Below, piece by piece: positions 23,487 through 33,856 of a DNA stretch of 64,000 nucleotides (its first letter is position 1; each line of letters opens with the position of its first letter). A model generated the notes under the pieces. That model searched no databases. It was not told where the DNA came from and saw only the letters and a list, made by a program, of their open reading frames with translations. The position numbers and the translations under genes are program-made. Source of the DNA: Alphaproteobacteria bacterium. GTDB lineage: Bacteria > Pseudomonadota > Alphaproteobacteria > Micavibrionales > Micavibrionaceae. The stretch covers positions 23,848-87,847 of the forward strand of contig NVUR01000022.1 in the NCBI GenBank assembly GCA_002401965.1, given 5' to 3'.

Positions 23487-24572
23487 CTAGCGCAGTTTAA
23501 GCGTTGCGAGTCCAACCAAAGCCAAAATAACGGCGATAATCCAGAACCGGATAACGATTGTTGGCTCTGACCAGCCCTTTTTCTCGAAGTGATGATGCAG
23601 CGGTGCCATGGCGAAAACGCGTTTTCCCGTGAGTTTAAAGGATACCACTTGCACAATGACTGAAACAGTCTCGACCACAAATAACCCGCCGATTATTGCC
23701 AGAACAATCTCATGCTTGGTCATCACGGACACTGCGCCAAGAAAACCACCCATTGCAAGAGAGCCGGTATCGCCCATAAAGATAGCCGCAGGCGGGGCAT
23801 TATACCACAAAAACCCCATCGCGCCGCCGATCACCGCGCCGCAGATAATGGCAAGTTCCTCTGTTCCCGGCACACGATGCAAATACAGATATTGCGAGAA
23901 ATCAACATGCCCGACCAAATAAGCAATCAAGCCAAAGCACCCTGCCGCAATCGCAACAGGCACAATCGCCAAGCCATCCAGACCATCCGTTAAATTCACC
24001 GCATTAGACGCGCCGATAATCACAATCAGCGACCACGGAATAAAGAACCATGACAGGTTAATCAAAACATCTTTAAAGAACGGCGGCGCGACATGCGTTG
24101 AGAGATCCGCAGGTAGAGCGTTCATAATGCCTACGGTTACAACGGTTCCGATAATGATTTGCGCCAGAATTTTAATCCTTCCCGACAGGCCTTTTGTATT
24201 GCGTTTTGTGAGCTTTAAATAATCATCGGCAAAACCAATTGCCCCGTATCCAACCATAATCAGCAACGCATACCAAACAAACGGGTTTGATAAATCCGCC
24301 CATAAAAGCGTGCTGATACACACAGAAATCAAAATCATCAGCCCACCCATTGTTGGCGTACCTGCCTTTTTGAAATGCGATTCCGGCCCGTCTTTACGGA
24401 TGGGCTGCCCCTCTTTTTGCTTTGATTTCAACCATCTAATCATCGGCTTGGCAATCAAGAAACATATAATCAACGCCGTGCCGATTGACATGCCTGTCCT
24501 AAATGTTACGGAACGAAACAGGTCAAAGAATAAGAACTGATCGGCATATGGTGTTAATAAACTATAGAGCAT
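23487..24572 (-). CDS. mraY: Phospho-N-acetylmuramoyl-pentapeptide transferase MraY
   Basis: [53 protein letters not shown]. Confidence 0.98.
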   Translation of the reverse strand: MLYSLLTPYADQFLFFDLFRSVTFRTGMSIGTALIICFLIAKPMIRWLKSKQKEGQPIRKDGPESHFKKAGTPTMGGLMILISVCISTLLWADLSNPFVWYALLIMVGYGAIGFADDYLKLTKRNTKGLSGRIKILAQIIIGTVVTVGIMNALPADLSTHVAPPFFKDVLINLSWFFIPWSLIVIIGASNAVNLTDGLDGLAIVPVAIAAGCFGLIAYLVGHVDFSQYLYLHRVPGTEELAIICGAVIGGAMGFLWYNAPPAAIFMGDTGSLAMGGFLGAVSVMTKHEIVLAIIGGLFVVETVSVIVQVVSFKLTGKRVFAMAPLHHHFEKKGWSEPTIVIRFWIIAVILALVGLATLKLR

Positions 24573-25020
24573 GTGTGGATTTATTCTTCTTGTAAGAGTT
24601 TGCTTTTACGATTCTTAACGCTTCAATCATTTTGATCTTCATAGACTTACCCTCTTGTTTGAAGATCAGCAAGTCACCCGGCGATAAAACATCTGCTACT
24701 ATTTTCTCGACTTCATCATTCTTGTAAAGCGTAGAAAGCAAATTATGCACATTCTGCAATTTCGGTTGCCCGGGTGACGCATAGATGAAATCCATGTTTC
24801 CCATGCGAAATGGCACGGCGACATCGTTATTACCGTTGCGTCTGTGGTAGGTTTGTGGGAAATCTACGTGCTCCAGCATCACTGTTTGGCGACCATTACC
24901 CAGATCAATCATGTTATTCACGCGAAATACGATGCCGCGCTGTTTTTGCCTCGGTGCAACCCGAACTGTCACGGTCTTTGTCTTTAGATGAGACCAGTAA
25001 TAGCGGTTATTCTTAATCAT
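24562..25020 (-). CDS. Hypothetical protein, 152 aa, occupying the usual murF position
   Basis: ORF overlapping the mraY start by 11 bp and 20 bp downstream of murE; no family recognised. Confidence 0.8.
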   Translation of the reverse strand: MIKNNRYYWSHLKTKTVTVRVAPRQKQRGIVFRVNNMIDLGNGRQTVMLEHVDFPQTYHRRNGNNDVAVPFRMGNMDFIYASPGQPKLQNVHNLLSTLYKNDEVEKIVADVLSPGDLLIFKQEGKSMKIKMIEALRIVKANSYKKNKSTHAL

Positions 25021-25040
25021 TTAGTTTTCCTTAATTTACT

Positions 25041-26435
25041 CTACACAACGTTACGCAATGCATTATTGACTTCACACACATCATCAAAAGGGTGAGTAAC
25101 CCCGTCGAAGGTCTGACCTTGCTCGTGCCCTTTTCCGGCGACGAGTAAAATATCGTTTTGGTTCATTTGCTGAACGGCAAATTCTATGGCTTCATGCCGA
25201 TCCGCGATTTCATGGGCTTTGCCATCCATTTGGCTTAAAACTTCTTTACGGATGGCGGCAGGGTTTTCACTGCGCGGATTATCATCTGTGACAATGGCCA
25301 CATCCGCTAAACGAGAGACAATCTCCCCCATCACCGCACGTTTTGTCGTATCGCGATCACCGCCACACCCAAAGACACAAAGCAAACGCCCTTTTGTATG
25401 TGGACGTAGCGCGGCCAACACATTTTCCAGCGCATCAGGTGTATGTGCATAATCAACATAAGCATGAAGCGTGCCGTTTGTGATCACTTGCAAGCGTCCG
25501 GGGACGGGCTCTAATTTACTGAGAAGTTTGGTTAATTCTTCAGCATTCTCAGAATCTTGCGCCAAAACACAGGCCAGCGCACACAGCGCATTCATCACCT
25601 GAAATTGCCCGACCAATGGCAGAGAAACAGCGTAGCTCTGCCCCGCAATTTCAATCTTTATATCCTGCGCATTTTCTACAGTTTGACGAGAGACGAGTTT
25701 AATATCCTCGCCTTTTTCGCCATAAGACAACACACGCACACCGCGCGCCTGACATATGGATAATAGTGGTTCATATTCGGGGATATCCGCATTGAGAACC
25801 GCCACACCATCATCAGCCAAAAGGTCAGAGAACAGGCGTAACTTCGCCGCCAGATACGCGTCCATACTGATATGATAATCCAGATGATCTTGCGAGAAAC
25901 TGGTGAAGGCCGCAATATTAACGCGTACACCATCCATGCGATATTGCTCCAACCCTTGACTGGAGGCTTCCAAGGCAACATGGGTAACACCATCCTCTGA
26001 CAATTCTGCAAGCATTTCATGCATCAAAACAGGCGGCAATGTTGTCATAGTGCCGGATATAGTGCCGTAATAAAACGATTTTTTGCCCAACGCTGTCCAT
26101 AACTGATTAACAAAATACGCGACAGATGTTTTACCGTTCGTACCACCCACAGCAAGGATATGTTTTGGTTGTTCTTTGTAAAATTCCGCGACGATATGGC
26201 TGAATGCTTTACGTGGTTCCTCATCGATTATTACGACTACATTCGAGGTTTCAGGTAAAGGCACGTCCTCATCAGACAAAATAACAGTCGCGCCGCGTTC
26301 TAACGCATCATCAATATAATCGCGCCCGTCAGAATGTTCCCCTTGAAGCGCTGCAAACAAATACCCCGCCTTAACCTGACGGTTATCCTGCGCAACACCT
26401 TTTAAAGATTGAATATCAAACTCAGTATGAGACAA
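25041..26435 (-). CDS. murE: UDP-MurNAc-tripeptide synthetase MurE
   Basis: AVGGTNGKTSVAYFVNQLW, DYAHTPDALENVL, GCGGDRDTTKRAVMG, DDNPRSENPAAIRKEV (m-DAP type DNPR motif). Confidence 0.96.
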   Translation of the reverse strand: MSHTEFDIQSLKGVAQDNRQVKAGYLFAALQGEHSDGRDYIDDALERGATVILSDEDVPLPETSNVVVIIDEEPRKAFSHIVAEFYKEQPKHILAVGGTNGKTSVAYFVNQLWTALGKKSFYYGTISGTMTTLPPVLMHEMLAELSEDGVTHVALEASSQGLEQYRMDGVRVNIAAFTSFSQDHLDYHISMDAYLAAKLRLFSDLLADDGVAVLNADIPEYEPLLSICQARGVRVLSYGEKGEDIKLVSRQTVENAQDIKIEIAGQSYAVSLPLVGQFQVMNALCALACVLAQDSENAEELTKLLSKLEPVPGRLQVITNGTLHAYVDYAHTPDALENVLAALRPHTKGRLLCVFGCGGDRDTTKRAVMGEIVSRLADVAIVTDDNPRSENPAAIRKEVLSQMDGKAHEIADRHEAIEFAVQQMNQNDILLVAGKGHEQGQTFDGVTHPFDDVCEVNNALRNVV

Positions 26436-28173
26436 GACTTTTTCCTCCTATTTTCTTTTTCTTTTTCTTTTTATCGTGGATATATGGCTCTAGACTCACG
26501 GCCATATCATTATCGGCATCATATTTATCCGCGGGTAAACCAAGGATAGACGCCATAGATGTCAAAATACGCTTCACCGCAGGTGCAGCAACCCAGCCAG
26601 CCGTAGCATAGCCATAACTTTTCTTATTCCCGTGCGGTTCGTCCACCATCACCATCAAAACATAGCGCGGATTATCCATCGGGAACGCACCAACAAATGA
26701 AGATATCAGCTTGTCACGACGATAATATCCGCCGACGCTTTTCTCTGCCGTACCTGTTTTGCCGCCAAGAGCATAGCCCTTAACATCCGCATTTCTGCCT
26801 GTGCCTTTGGTCACAACAAGGCGCAAGAGTTTTCTCATTTTCTCTGATGTTTCCTCGGAAATCACCCGCACATCGGTCTGCGCAATCGCACCCTCATCAA
26901 CTTTTATCAATACAGGGTGAACCGCCATGCCGCCATTAACAATAGAGGCCACCGCTGCGCTCATCTGCAATGGCGTTGTCGCCAAGCCATGACCATAAGA
27001 TGCGGTTAAGGTTGTTGATTTACGCCATATCTTGGGCACGATTGGCCGCCCGATTTCACGAATATCAAAACGCATCGCATCCAGTAAACCAAGGTCGGCA
27101 TAAAACGCACGTAACGCTTTGCCGCCAATCATCTGCCCCATCAAGGCACTGCCGATATTCGAAGAATACATGAAAACTTCAGGAATTGTCAAAACGCGTT
27201 TCTTGGCGTGATAATCACTGATCGTGAAACGCCCTATTTTCAAAGGCTTACGTGCATCGAATGTTTTGCTCATCGGCACATTGTGCAATTCCAACAACGC
27301 CGCCGTTGAGAAAATCTTGAACATAGAACCCAGCTCATAAACGCCCAAGGTCAGGCGATTGAATATTTCACGGTCTTCTGCATCACCCGCCGCGTTCAGA
27401 TCAAAGTCAGGCAAAGACACACCCGCCAGAACTTCGCCCGTATGCACATCGAGAATAATGCCCGATCCGGCCTTAGCGGTGAACTCTTCCATTGCGGTGC
27501 CAAGTTCGCGGCGTACAACATGTTGTAAACGTAAATCCAGTGACAGATGCACATCTTCGCCTGCGCTTAGCACATCATCATATCCACGCTCGATCCCCGC
27601 CAGCCCAAGACCATCGCGATCCGTATAGCCAACAAGATGCGCGAAGAGCGAGCCTTGCGGATACACACGCTTATACTCGTATTTAAAACCAAGGCTGGGG
27701 TCGCCAATTTCCAGCACAGCTTGCTGTTGCGCGGGGGTGATATTATGCGCGATCCAGCCGAAGCGGTTCTTGCCCTGCACCACAGAGGACATTTTAGAGC
27801 GATTCAAATCAGGAATAATTTTCATCAAAGATACGCTCAAAGATGTCTCATCAAACACCAAAGACGGATCAACGAACAGAGACGGTGTTTTCAGCGTTGT
27901 CGCCAGCAAAAACCCGTGACGATCATAGATATCACCGCGGCGTGGCGTTAAGGATTTAATATCCTGCGCTCTTGCGACAGCGGCGTTCAGCGGTTCTTGG
28001 AACAAGGATTCATTTTGCACAACCGCAAGGTCAAGCAAACGCACCATCACCAGCAAATAGCCCAAGGCAAAGCAAACACCCAAAATAGACAAACGGCTCT
28101 GCGCCATAAAGACTGAGGATCTGCGATCTCCATCAATCAAAATGGCTTGACGCCGTGCATGTTTCCAAATCAT
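26422..28173 (-). CDS. ftsI: Peptidoglycan D,D-transpeptidase FtsI/PBP3
   Basis: RGDIYDRHG, ELGSMFKIF (active-site SxxK), SSN, GKTGTAEKS. Confidence 0.95.
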   Translation of the reverse strand: MIWKHARRQAILIDGDRRSSVFMAQSRLSILGVCFALGYLLVMVRLLDLAVVQNESLFQEPLNAAVARAQDIKSLTPRRGDIYDRHGFLLATTLKTPSLFVDPSLVFDETSLSVSLMKIIPDLNRSKMSSVVQGKNRFGWIAHNITPAQQQAVLEIGDPSLGFKYEYKRVYPQGSLFAHLVGYTDRDGLGLAGIERGYDDVLSAGEDVHLSLDLRLQHVVRRELGTAMEEFTAKAGSGIILDVHTGEVLAGVSLPDFDLNAAGDAEDREIFNRLTLGVYELGSMFKIFSTAALLELHNVPMSKTFDARKPLKIGRFTISDYHAKKRVLTIPEVFMYSSNIGSALMGQMIGGKALRAFYADLGLLDAMRFDIREIGRPIVPKIWRKSTTLTASYGHGLATTPLQMSAAVASIVNGGMAVHPVLIKVDEGAIAQTDVRVISEETSEKMRKLLRLVVTKGTGRNADVKGYALGGKTGTAEKSVGGYYRRDKLISSFVGAFPMDNPRYVLMVMVDEPHGNKKSYGYATAGWVAAPAVKRILTSMASILGLPADKYDADNDMAVSLEPYIHDKKKKKKKIGGKSLVSY

Positions 28174-28622
28174 CGCGCGCCTCCATTTGTATGTGAGGAT
28201 ACGGTGTTATTCGTGTGTTTTGTGGGGTAAGTCGCCTGAGTAGGCTTTGGGGATGATGCATCATAGGAGATATCACGATGCAAAGGCGATCTTTGGGGGA
28301 TAAAGATCGAGGCTTGAGGGTCATTATCGGGAATGACGCTCATATCGGAAATAAGCTGGGCGGCTTCGGGGGAGATTAAATCAACATAGTCTGCGGCTAA
28401 AGCTTCGAGACGGACAGGGTTGTTTAGATACGCCCACTCTGCCTTTAATACGCGGATACTTTCTTCTTCACGCGCAATTTCGCGATCAAGGTGTTTAATA
28501 TCACGCTCGGCGCGCTGCACATGGTGGCTGACATCCATCAACATTGCGCCACTGGCAATCACCAGCGCAGAAACAACGGTATATTTCAGAATAATAACCC
28601 TCATATCACGTGCGCCCTTCAT
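28170..28622 (-). CDS. ftsL: Cell division protein FtsL
   Basis: Position between rsmH and ftsI; single TM plus coiled coil HHVQRAERDIKHLDREIAREEESIRVLKAEWAYLNNP. Confidence 0.85.
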   Translation of the reverse strand: MKGARDMRVIILKYTVVSALVIASGAMLMDVSHHVQRAERDIKHLDREIAREEESIRVLKAEWAYLNNPVRLEALAADYVDLISPEAAQLISDMSVIPDNDPQASIFIPQRSPLHRDISYDASSPKPTQATYPTKHTNNTVSSHTNGGAR

Positions 28623-29580
28623 TCAAAGGACAACGGATACCGGCGCGCAAACGTGCAGAGCGAGAGCGCGGGTTTTCTGAGATCTCTTTATCGGACGGTT
28701 TAACCGCCTTGCGAGAGATCAACGTGAAGATCGGTTCAACATCGCTGTTAACGGATTGCGGTAAATGGCGAGAGCCTTTGGCTTGGGTGTTGGATTTTTC
28801 CTTCAGGAAACGCTTCACACGGCCATCTTCCAGAGAATGAAAAGCCACAACAACAAGGCGACCATCCTCCGACAATATATCTTCGGATACGTCCAGTGCG
28901 CGATCCAACTCACCCAGTTCATCATTCACTGCGATACGTAACGCCTGAAATGTGCGCGTTGCAGGGTCGATTTTATCTTTAGGTGCTCTCGGCACAACAG
29001 AGCGTATTGCATCCGCAAGCTCTAACGTGCGCTCGAACGGTTTTTCTTCGCGCAGTTCGATTATTTTGCGTGCAATACGGCGAGACTTACGCTCATCCCC
29101 ATATTCATAGATAACGTTTGCCAGCGCGTCTTGATCATAGGTATTCACGATATCAGCAGCCGTTTGGCCGTCGCTTTTCATATCCATGCGCATATCCAAC
29201 GGCCCGTCAAAACGAAAGGAAAAGCCGCGCTCTGCCTCGTCGATTTGCATAGAAGACACGCCAACATCAAGGACAAAACCATCAACACGTTCAACACCCA
29301 CAGCCCGCAACAATGATTTCACATCACCAAAGCAGCCTCGTAAAAAGTTAAAGCGATCGCCATATTCATCATCAAAACCATCCGCCGTGATGCGCGCATT
29401 ATCATCGCGGTCAATCGCATAGACCGTGCAATTCGCAGAGTCTAAAATCGCGCGCGTATAACCGCCCGCACCAAACGTGCCATCAACGTAAACACCGCCA
29501 TCTTTAGGCGATAATGCCGCCAGAACCTCGGGCAGCATTACAGGGTAATGTGTATCGGACGATGTCTGTAGAGCCGTCAT
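28606..29580 (-). CDS. rsmH: 16S rRNA (cytosine(1402)-N4)-methyltransferase RsmH (MraW)
   Basis: HYPVMLPEVLAAL, DGTFGAGGYTRAIL, DVGVSSMQIDEAERGFSFRFDGPLDMRM. Confidence 0.97.
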   Translation of the reverse strand: MTALQTSSDTHYPVMLPEVLAALSPKDGGVYVDGTFGAGGYTRAILDSANCTVYAIDRDDNARITADGFDDEYGDRFNFLRGCFGDVKSLLRAVGVERVDGFVLDVGVSSMQIDEAERGFSFRFDGPLDMRMDMKSDGQTAADIVNTYDQDALANVIYEYGDERKSRRIARKIIELREEKPFERTLELADAIRSVVPRAPKDKIDPATRTFQALRIAVNDELGELDRALDVSEDILSEDGRLVVVAFHSLEDGRVKRFLKEKSNTQAKGSRHLPQSVNSDVEPIFTLISRKAVKPSDKEISENPRSRSARLRAGIRCPLNEGRT

Positions 29581-30047
29581 TGCGCAGCCCCCGTATTACC
29601 GGAAATTTTGGGAACGGTTAGTTTGCGATCCTGCACCGCGCCGCGTGCTTGTGCTTTACGGCGTGCAAACATCTCAGGATTCCAAATCTGGAATTTACGC
29701 CCTAAACCAACGAAGGTTACACGATCACCAAGACTTGCGGCCTCAATTAATTCGGCGGGCAAGGTCACGCGCCCTTCACTGTCGAAGAACAACTGAACAC
29801 TCTCGCCGAAAATCGTGGTTGCCAGATCATCCTGATCGTCAGAGAACAGATCATAGTGATCCATACGATCGCCAATCTCATCCATCTTCGCCCAATCAAA
29901 GCCTTCCAGACAGGAATGCTGGTTTGAGCAAAACAGCACAACGCCGTGATGAAGCTGATCCGCCAAAGCAGCGCGAAACGACGCAGGCACGGAGACCCGT
30001 CCCTTTTTATCGACCTTATTCGTAAATGTTGACAGAAACAGCGCCAT
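29577..30047 (-). CDS. mraZ: Division/cell wall cluster regulator MraZ
   Basis: FLSTFTNKVDKKGRVSVPASFR; second AbrB-like domain FFDSEGRVTLPAELIEAA; start taken at MALFLST. Confidence 0.94.
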   Translation of the reverse strand: MALFLSTFTNKVDKKGRVSVPASFRAALADQLHHGVVLFCSNQHSCLEGFDWAKMDEIGDRMDHYDLFSDDQDDLATTIFGESVQLFFDSEGRVTLPAELIEAASLGDRVTFVGLGRKFQIWNPEMFARRKAQARGAVQDRKLTVPKISGNTGAAQ

Positions 30048-30129
30048 GAAGCCAAAACCCTTAGATAGCCGGATGAAAACCAGAAAGAACACCAAAACAT
30101 GCCTGCTTGTGACACGTCATGGATATATA

Positions 30130-30154
30130 TGGGATATCATGGGAATACTTGGGA
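30130..30154 (+). promoter_or_regulatory. Putative MraZ-binding box repeats upstream of mraZ
   Basis: TGGGA-tatca-TGGGA-atact-TGGGA: three repeats with exact 5-nt spacers, 83 bp upstream of the mraZ start. Confidence 0.8.
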
Positions 30155-30556
30155 CGTCAACAAGAACTCATTGTAATCGCCTAATAAACAACATATTTTT
30201 TATTTTGTTGGTAAAGTTGTGGATAAGTATGTGCGTAAATAACGATAGTAACGAGAACATGAATACTTCATCCAATATTTGCAGAGACCAACAAGTGTTT
30301 TCATAATGTCGCAAAATGAGGGGAATGACCTCAAATTCCGCCACTTTCGATGAAAACACCTTGATAAGAATTCTATTTTGCATAAAAAATGTACTTTTTC
30401 TGAATATTTTTTACATGCGAAACCCCTTATATTCCGCGACATACAAAATTAAACCACTGCAAAACATAGAAAAACCCTTGCATTTTACGAAATAAATATG
30501 CTAAAACTGGTTTCACTTAATAAATAGTAACGACTAACCTGTGTGGGGAATAAATT

Positions 30557-30646
30557 ATGCTTATGAGTATATTAATGCTTGTTCTTGCTGTAAATGGAGG
30601 CCTGTATATGGGTACAATTTTGTATACATATCATGCCAGTAAATAA
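30557..30646 (+). CDS. Putative 29-aa membrane microprotein
   Basis: ATG preceded by GTGGGGAATAAATT; MLMSILMLVLAVNGGLYMGTILYTYHASK. Confidence 0.5.
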   Translation: MLMSILMLVLAVNGGLYMGTILYTYHASK

Positions 30647-30716
30647 CCTAAAAGCCTTTATAGCCGTGTGTTTCGTGGGGAATCTTATAAACATACAGAT
30701 GAACAAGAAGACCAAT

Positions 30717-30751
30717 GAAAACCGCCGGACACTCCTCCGGCGGTTTTTTTA
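30717..30751 (+). terminator. Rho-independent terminator
   Basis: AAAACCGCCGGA-cactcc-TCCGGCGGTTTTTTT. Confidence 0.88.
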
Positions 30752-30821
30752 TAATCTCTAAAAACCGTCAGTGCATAAATAATGTACTTTTATACATTAT
30801 TTAACATAAATGAGAAAATGT

Positions 30822-31209
30822 CGAAGAAATCTATAAGCCGGGTTCTGTCCTGATAAATCAGGGGTGACCATTCATCTAGGATATCTGTTACCAGATACCT
30901 CAAGCAACCTACCCGAGCTACAGTGCGAAAAACACCTGTTACCGAAGTAACATGCAGCTCCTATTTGGTTTTGCTTCCGACGGGGTTTACCATGCCAAAT
31001 CCGTTACCGAATTCGCGGTGCGCTCTTACCGCACCTTCTCACCTTTTCCCCTCCCCATCCGAAGATAAAGAGAGGTAGTTTATTTTCTGCAGCACTGGCC
31101 GTAAGGGGTTGCCCCCTCCCCGGACGTTATCCGGCGTCGTTTTTCCGTGAAGCCCGGACTTTCCTCTACACATCCTAAGACATATAGCGGCCACCCGATT
31201 TCTTCGACC
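30822..31209 (-). ncRNA. rnpB: RNase P RNA (bacterial class A)
   Basis: Minus strand: pairing ends GGTCGAAGAAATCGGGTGGCCGC...AGAGGAAAGTCCGGGCTTCACGG ... GGTGAGAAGGTGCGGTAAGAGCGCACCG ... GATGAATGGTCACCCC ... ACAGAACCCGGCTTATAGATTTCTTCGA. Confidence 0.95.
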
Positions 31210-31363
31210 ACGGCACAATGATTGTTTTGAAGGGAAATATCAAGAAATTTTAACGCGCACGTGTGAAAGCCATCTGAAGTACGACACGTTACGGCAAACA
31301 TGCTCTTCGATTCTTGCATTCCACACGCAGACACTATATTATGAAAAAAAGTGGGAATTCACG

Positions 31364-32383
31364 ATGCCAGAGTCTAAACAAGATATGTTGACCAGATATT
31401 TTAACCGTGCGGTAGAATATCCCAATGTAAATCATGATAATTTTAAACAATCTTTTATTATAGCTGTCGGCAAGGATGAAGCTGAAAAAGCTGATCCGGC
31501 GATGATTGTAGACGACAATAATTTTTCTTTTCAATCTTCAAACCACACCGTTCGACTTGCAGGCGCAATACAAGATGTCGATACGTACGATGTTACAATT
31601 CAAAAAGAAGATGGGGAATCGGTTACATTGCGCGATCGCGTGGCCTTAATAGGATTTGGATCAAACTCTGCACCTGAAATCCTGAAAACAAAATTTAATG
31701 ATTTTGTTACGGATACAGAAAATCCGGAAGATAATCAAATTGTTGTTATGCAAGGGAACTTACAAAGTCATGTTGTTGTTGCCGCTGCTTTCTATAGTGA
31801 TATAGGCTCCGTTCCTGCAACATTGCACCGAAAAGAAGGCGACAGCGCATCAGTTACAATAGGTTTCTATACGAAGGAACAAGCCGAGCAGATGACCGGT
31901 ACAGAGCAAAGCTATGCCGGGGTTGAGCTAGACACAGATATAATACTTAAAGGCGGCTCTGCAGTAAAAAATCCATTGGCTTATGTTGCCGTATGGGGCG
32001 CTTTAACAAATGAAGATGGGGAATTAATGGCAAACCCAAGCATCCCTCAACAAACAGATTTGCCACCAGTTGAAACCAGAGAAGTCATTGAATATGCGAT
32101 GAGCATAACAAACCCTGAAATGGATGACATAAAGCCATACATAGAAGGACATTCAATGGGGCTTCCCGGACTCAGCGATGACGAAATAGCCGAAAAAGAA
32201 ACAACACGTTATATTAGAACCGATATACTGGTAGAGCACGCCACGCCCAGCAACGTAATCGGGAATCTTGTTTTCCCACCATCCATTTACGAGGATACTC
32301 CATCTGCGAATGCTCCAGAACCTACGTTCAGCGCAGAGGCAGAGGATGATATGTCTATAGAACATGCTCCGGATCCAATGTAA
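31364..32383 (+). CDS. Hypothetical protein with GSN motif (possibly gamma-glutamylcyclotransferase-like)
   Basis: 339 aa; VALIGFGSNSAPEILKTKF, SDIGSVPATLHRKEGDSASVTIGF. Confidence 0.55.
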   Translation: MPESKQDMLTRYFNRAVEYPNVNHDNFKQSFIIAVGKDEAEKADPAMIVDDNNFSFQSSNHTVRLAGAIQDVDTYDVTIQKEDGESVTLRDRVALIGFGSNSAPEILKTKFNDFVTDTENPEDNQIVVMQGNLQSHVVVAAAFYSDIGSVPATLHRKEGDSASVTIGFYTKEQAEQMTGTEQSYAGVELDTDIILKGGSAVKNPLAYVAVWGALTNEDGELMANPSIPQQTDLPPVETREVIEYAMSITNPEMDDIKPYIEGHSMGLPGLSDDEIAEKETTRYIRTDILVEHATPSNVIGNLVFPPSIYEDTPSANAPEPTFSAEAEDDMSIEHAPDPM

Positions 32384-32402
32384 AAGCAGTTTAACTTTCT
32401 CT

Positions 32403-33128
32403 TTAGATTCCACCACGGTTTTGACGCATTAATGATAAAAGCCGCGCAATAGATTGCTCCCGCGCGATACCCTCCACTTCGGCAAGGAAGGTCTTGGGAT
32501 GATAATGGCGATGGAATGCGGTTACAATATCCACGTAAGCCGCCATCGGGTTATAGCCAAGCGCAATGAACAGCTTTCCGGCTTCATACTCATTACGGGC
32601 GATTTTCTTGGCTTGTTCCAACTCATCAACCGTAGGATCAGGCCAAAGGCCAACCCCTTGCGCAGACAGCCATTCCCAATCAAACAGCTCCCCCGGATCT
32701 TGTTTACGCTCCGGCGCGACATCGGAATGCCCCAGGACATGGACAATATCATGACGTTTCATAATCTCACGGCAAAGCTGCGCCACCGCTTGCATTTGTT
32801 CTAACGGAAAAGGATGATAACCGAACTCATGCCCACGATTAACAATTTCAATCCCGATAGAATGTGAGTTAATATCTGTTTCATGGTCCCAATAAGCAAT
32901 ACCCGCATGCCACGCACGCTTATCTTCGGGCACGAGGTTATCGACAGAACCATCCTCATCGATCAAATAATGTGCGCTAACCTCAATCTCAGGGTCAGTA
33001 AGGCGGTCTTTAGCCGCTTGCATGCTCTCCATCCCTGTATAATGCAACAGGATGATAGACGGCTCGATATCTTGCGGACGATCACCACAATTCAACAATT
33101 TTGTTTTTTTTAGAAACATTTCCCTCAT
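32403..33128 (-). CDS. N-acetylmuramoyl-L-alanine amidase (Amidase_2/AmiD-like)
   Basis: ILLHYTGMESMQAAKDRLTDPEIEVSAHYLIDEDG, WHAGIAYW, SIGIEIVN, GHSDVAPERKQDPGELFDW. Confidence 0.93.
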   Translation of the reverse strand: MREMFLKKTKLLNCGDRPQDIEPSIILLHYTGMESMQAAKDRLTDPEIEVSAHYLIDEDGSVDNLVPEDKRAWHAGIAYWDHETDINSHSIGIEIVNRGHEFGYHPFPLEQMQAVAQLCREIMKRHDIVHVLGHSDVAPERKQDPGELFDWEWLSAQGVGLWPDPTVDELEQAKKIARNEYEAGKLFIALGYNPMAAYVDIVTAFHRHYHPKTFLAEVEGIAREQSIARLLSLMRQNRGGI

Positions 33129-33169
33129 TCCTTGCGAATAGTCTCATATAGATATAATAACGTTAAAAC

Positions 33170-33856
33170 ATGAAAAAAGGTAGAATTATGCGTATTATTA
33201 CAATAATTGCTATATTCGTGGGGCTGACAGGACTGACTTTTGCCACCCTAAACACACCGTCTTTGGCGGTAGAAGGTGTATTAGATGCACAAGGAAGCGA
33301 CCTGATGACAGATAAACCCGATAATTACCCCCTCGCCACGCTGGCTGGTGGCTGTTTCTGGTGTTTAGAGAGCGAATTTCGCGCTTTGGACGGTATTTTG
33401 CACACAAATGTTGGCTATACAGGCGGAGATTTACAAGAACCCGGCTATCGCGACATTACAACTGGCCAAACTGGCCACGCAGAAGCCATAGAAATTACCT
33501 TTGATCCTGATAAAGTATCTTATGAGCAACTCATCATATTTTTCCTGACCAAAGCGCATGATCCAACGACACTAAACCGTCAAGGCGTTGATGTTGGTAC
33601 ACAATATCGTTCGGAAATTTTCTATCATGATGACGCACAAAAAGAGATTGCCGAGAACTTGATCGCAAAAGTGGATGCGCAAAAGACATACAGCAGCCCT
33701 ATCGTAACCGAGGTCAGTGCGGCCGTTAAATTCTGGGCGGGTGAAGAATATCACCAGCAATATTACGAGAAATACGAAAAAGAGAACGGCGAAGTTCATC
33801 CACGCGTTTTCTATAAGAAGCAGGCCAAAAAGCTAAAGCTGCAACAAAGGCCGTAA
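33170..33856 (+). CDS. msrA: Peptide-methionine (S)-S-oxide reductase MsrA with N-terminal signal-like sequence
   Basis: ATLAGGCFWCLESEF, YTGG, GHAEAIEITFDP, AEEYHQQY-like sequence; hydrophobic N-terminus IITIIAIFVGLTGLTFA. Confidence 0.94.
   Translation: MKKGRIMRIITIIAIFVGLTGLTFATLNTPSLAVEGVLDAQGSDLMTDKPDNYPLATLAGGCFWCLESEFRALDGILHTNVGYTGGDLQEPGYRDITTGQTGHAEAIEITFDPDKVSYEQLIIFFLTKAHDPTTLNRQGVDVGTQYRSEIFYHDDAQKEIAENLIAKVDAQKTYSSPIVTEVSAAVKFWAGEEYHQQYYEKYEKENGEVHPRVFYKKQAKKLKLQQRP

Noticed and set aside
30822-31334. 84-aa minus ORF at 31080-31334
   Set aside because: Overlaps the recognisable RNase P RNA gene.
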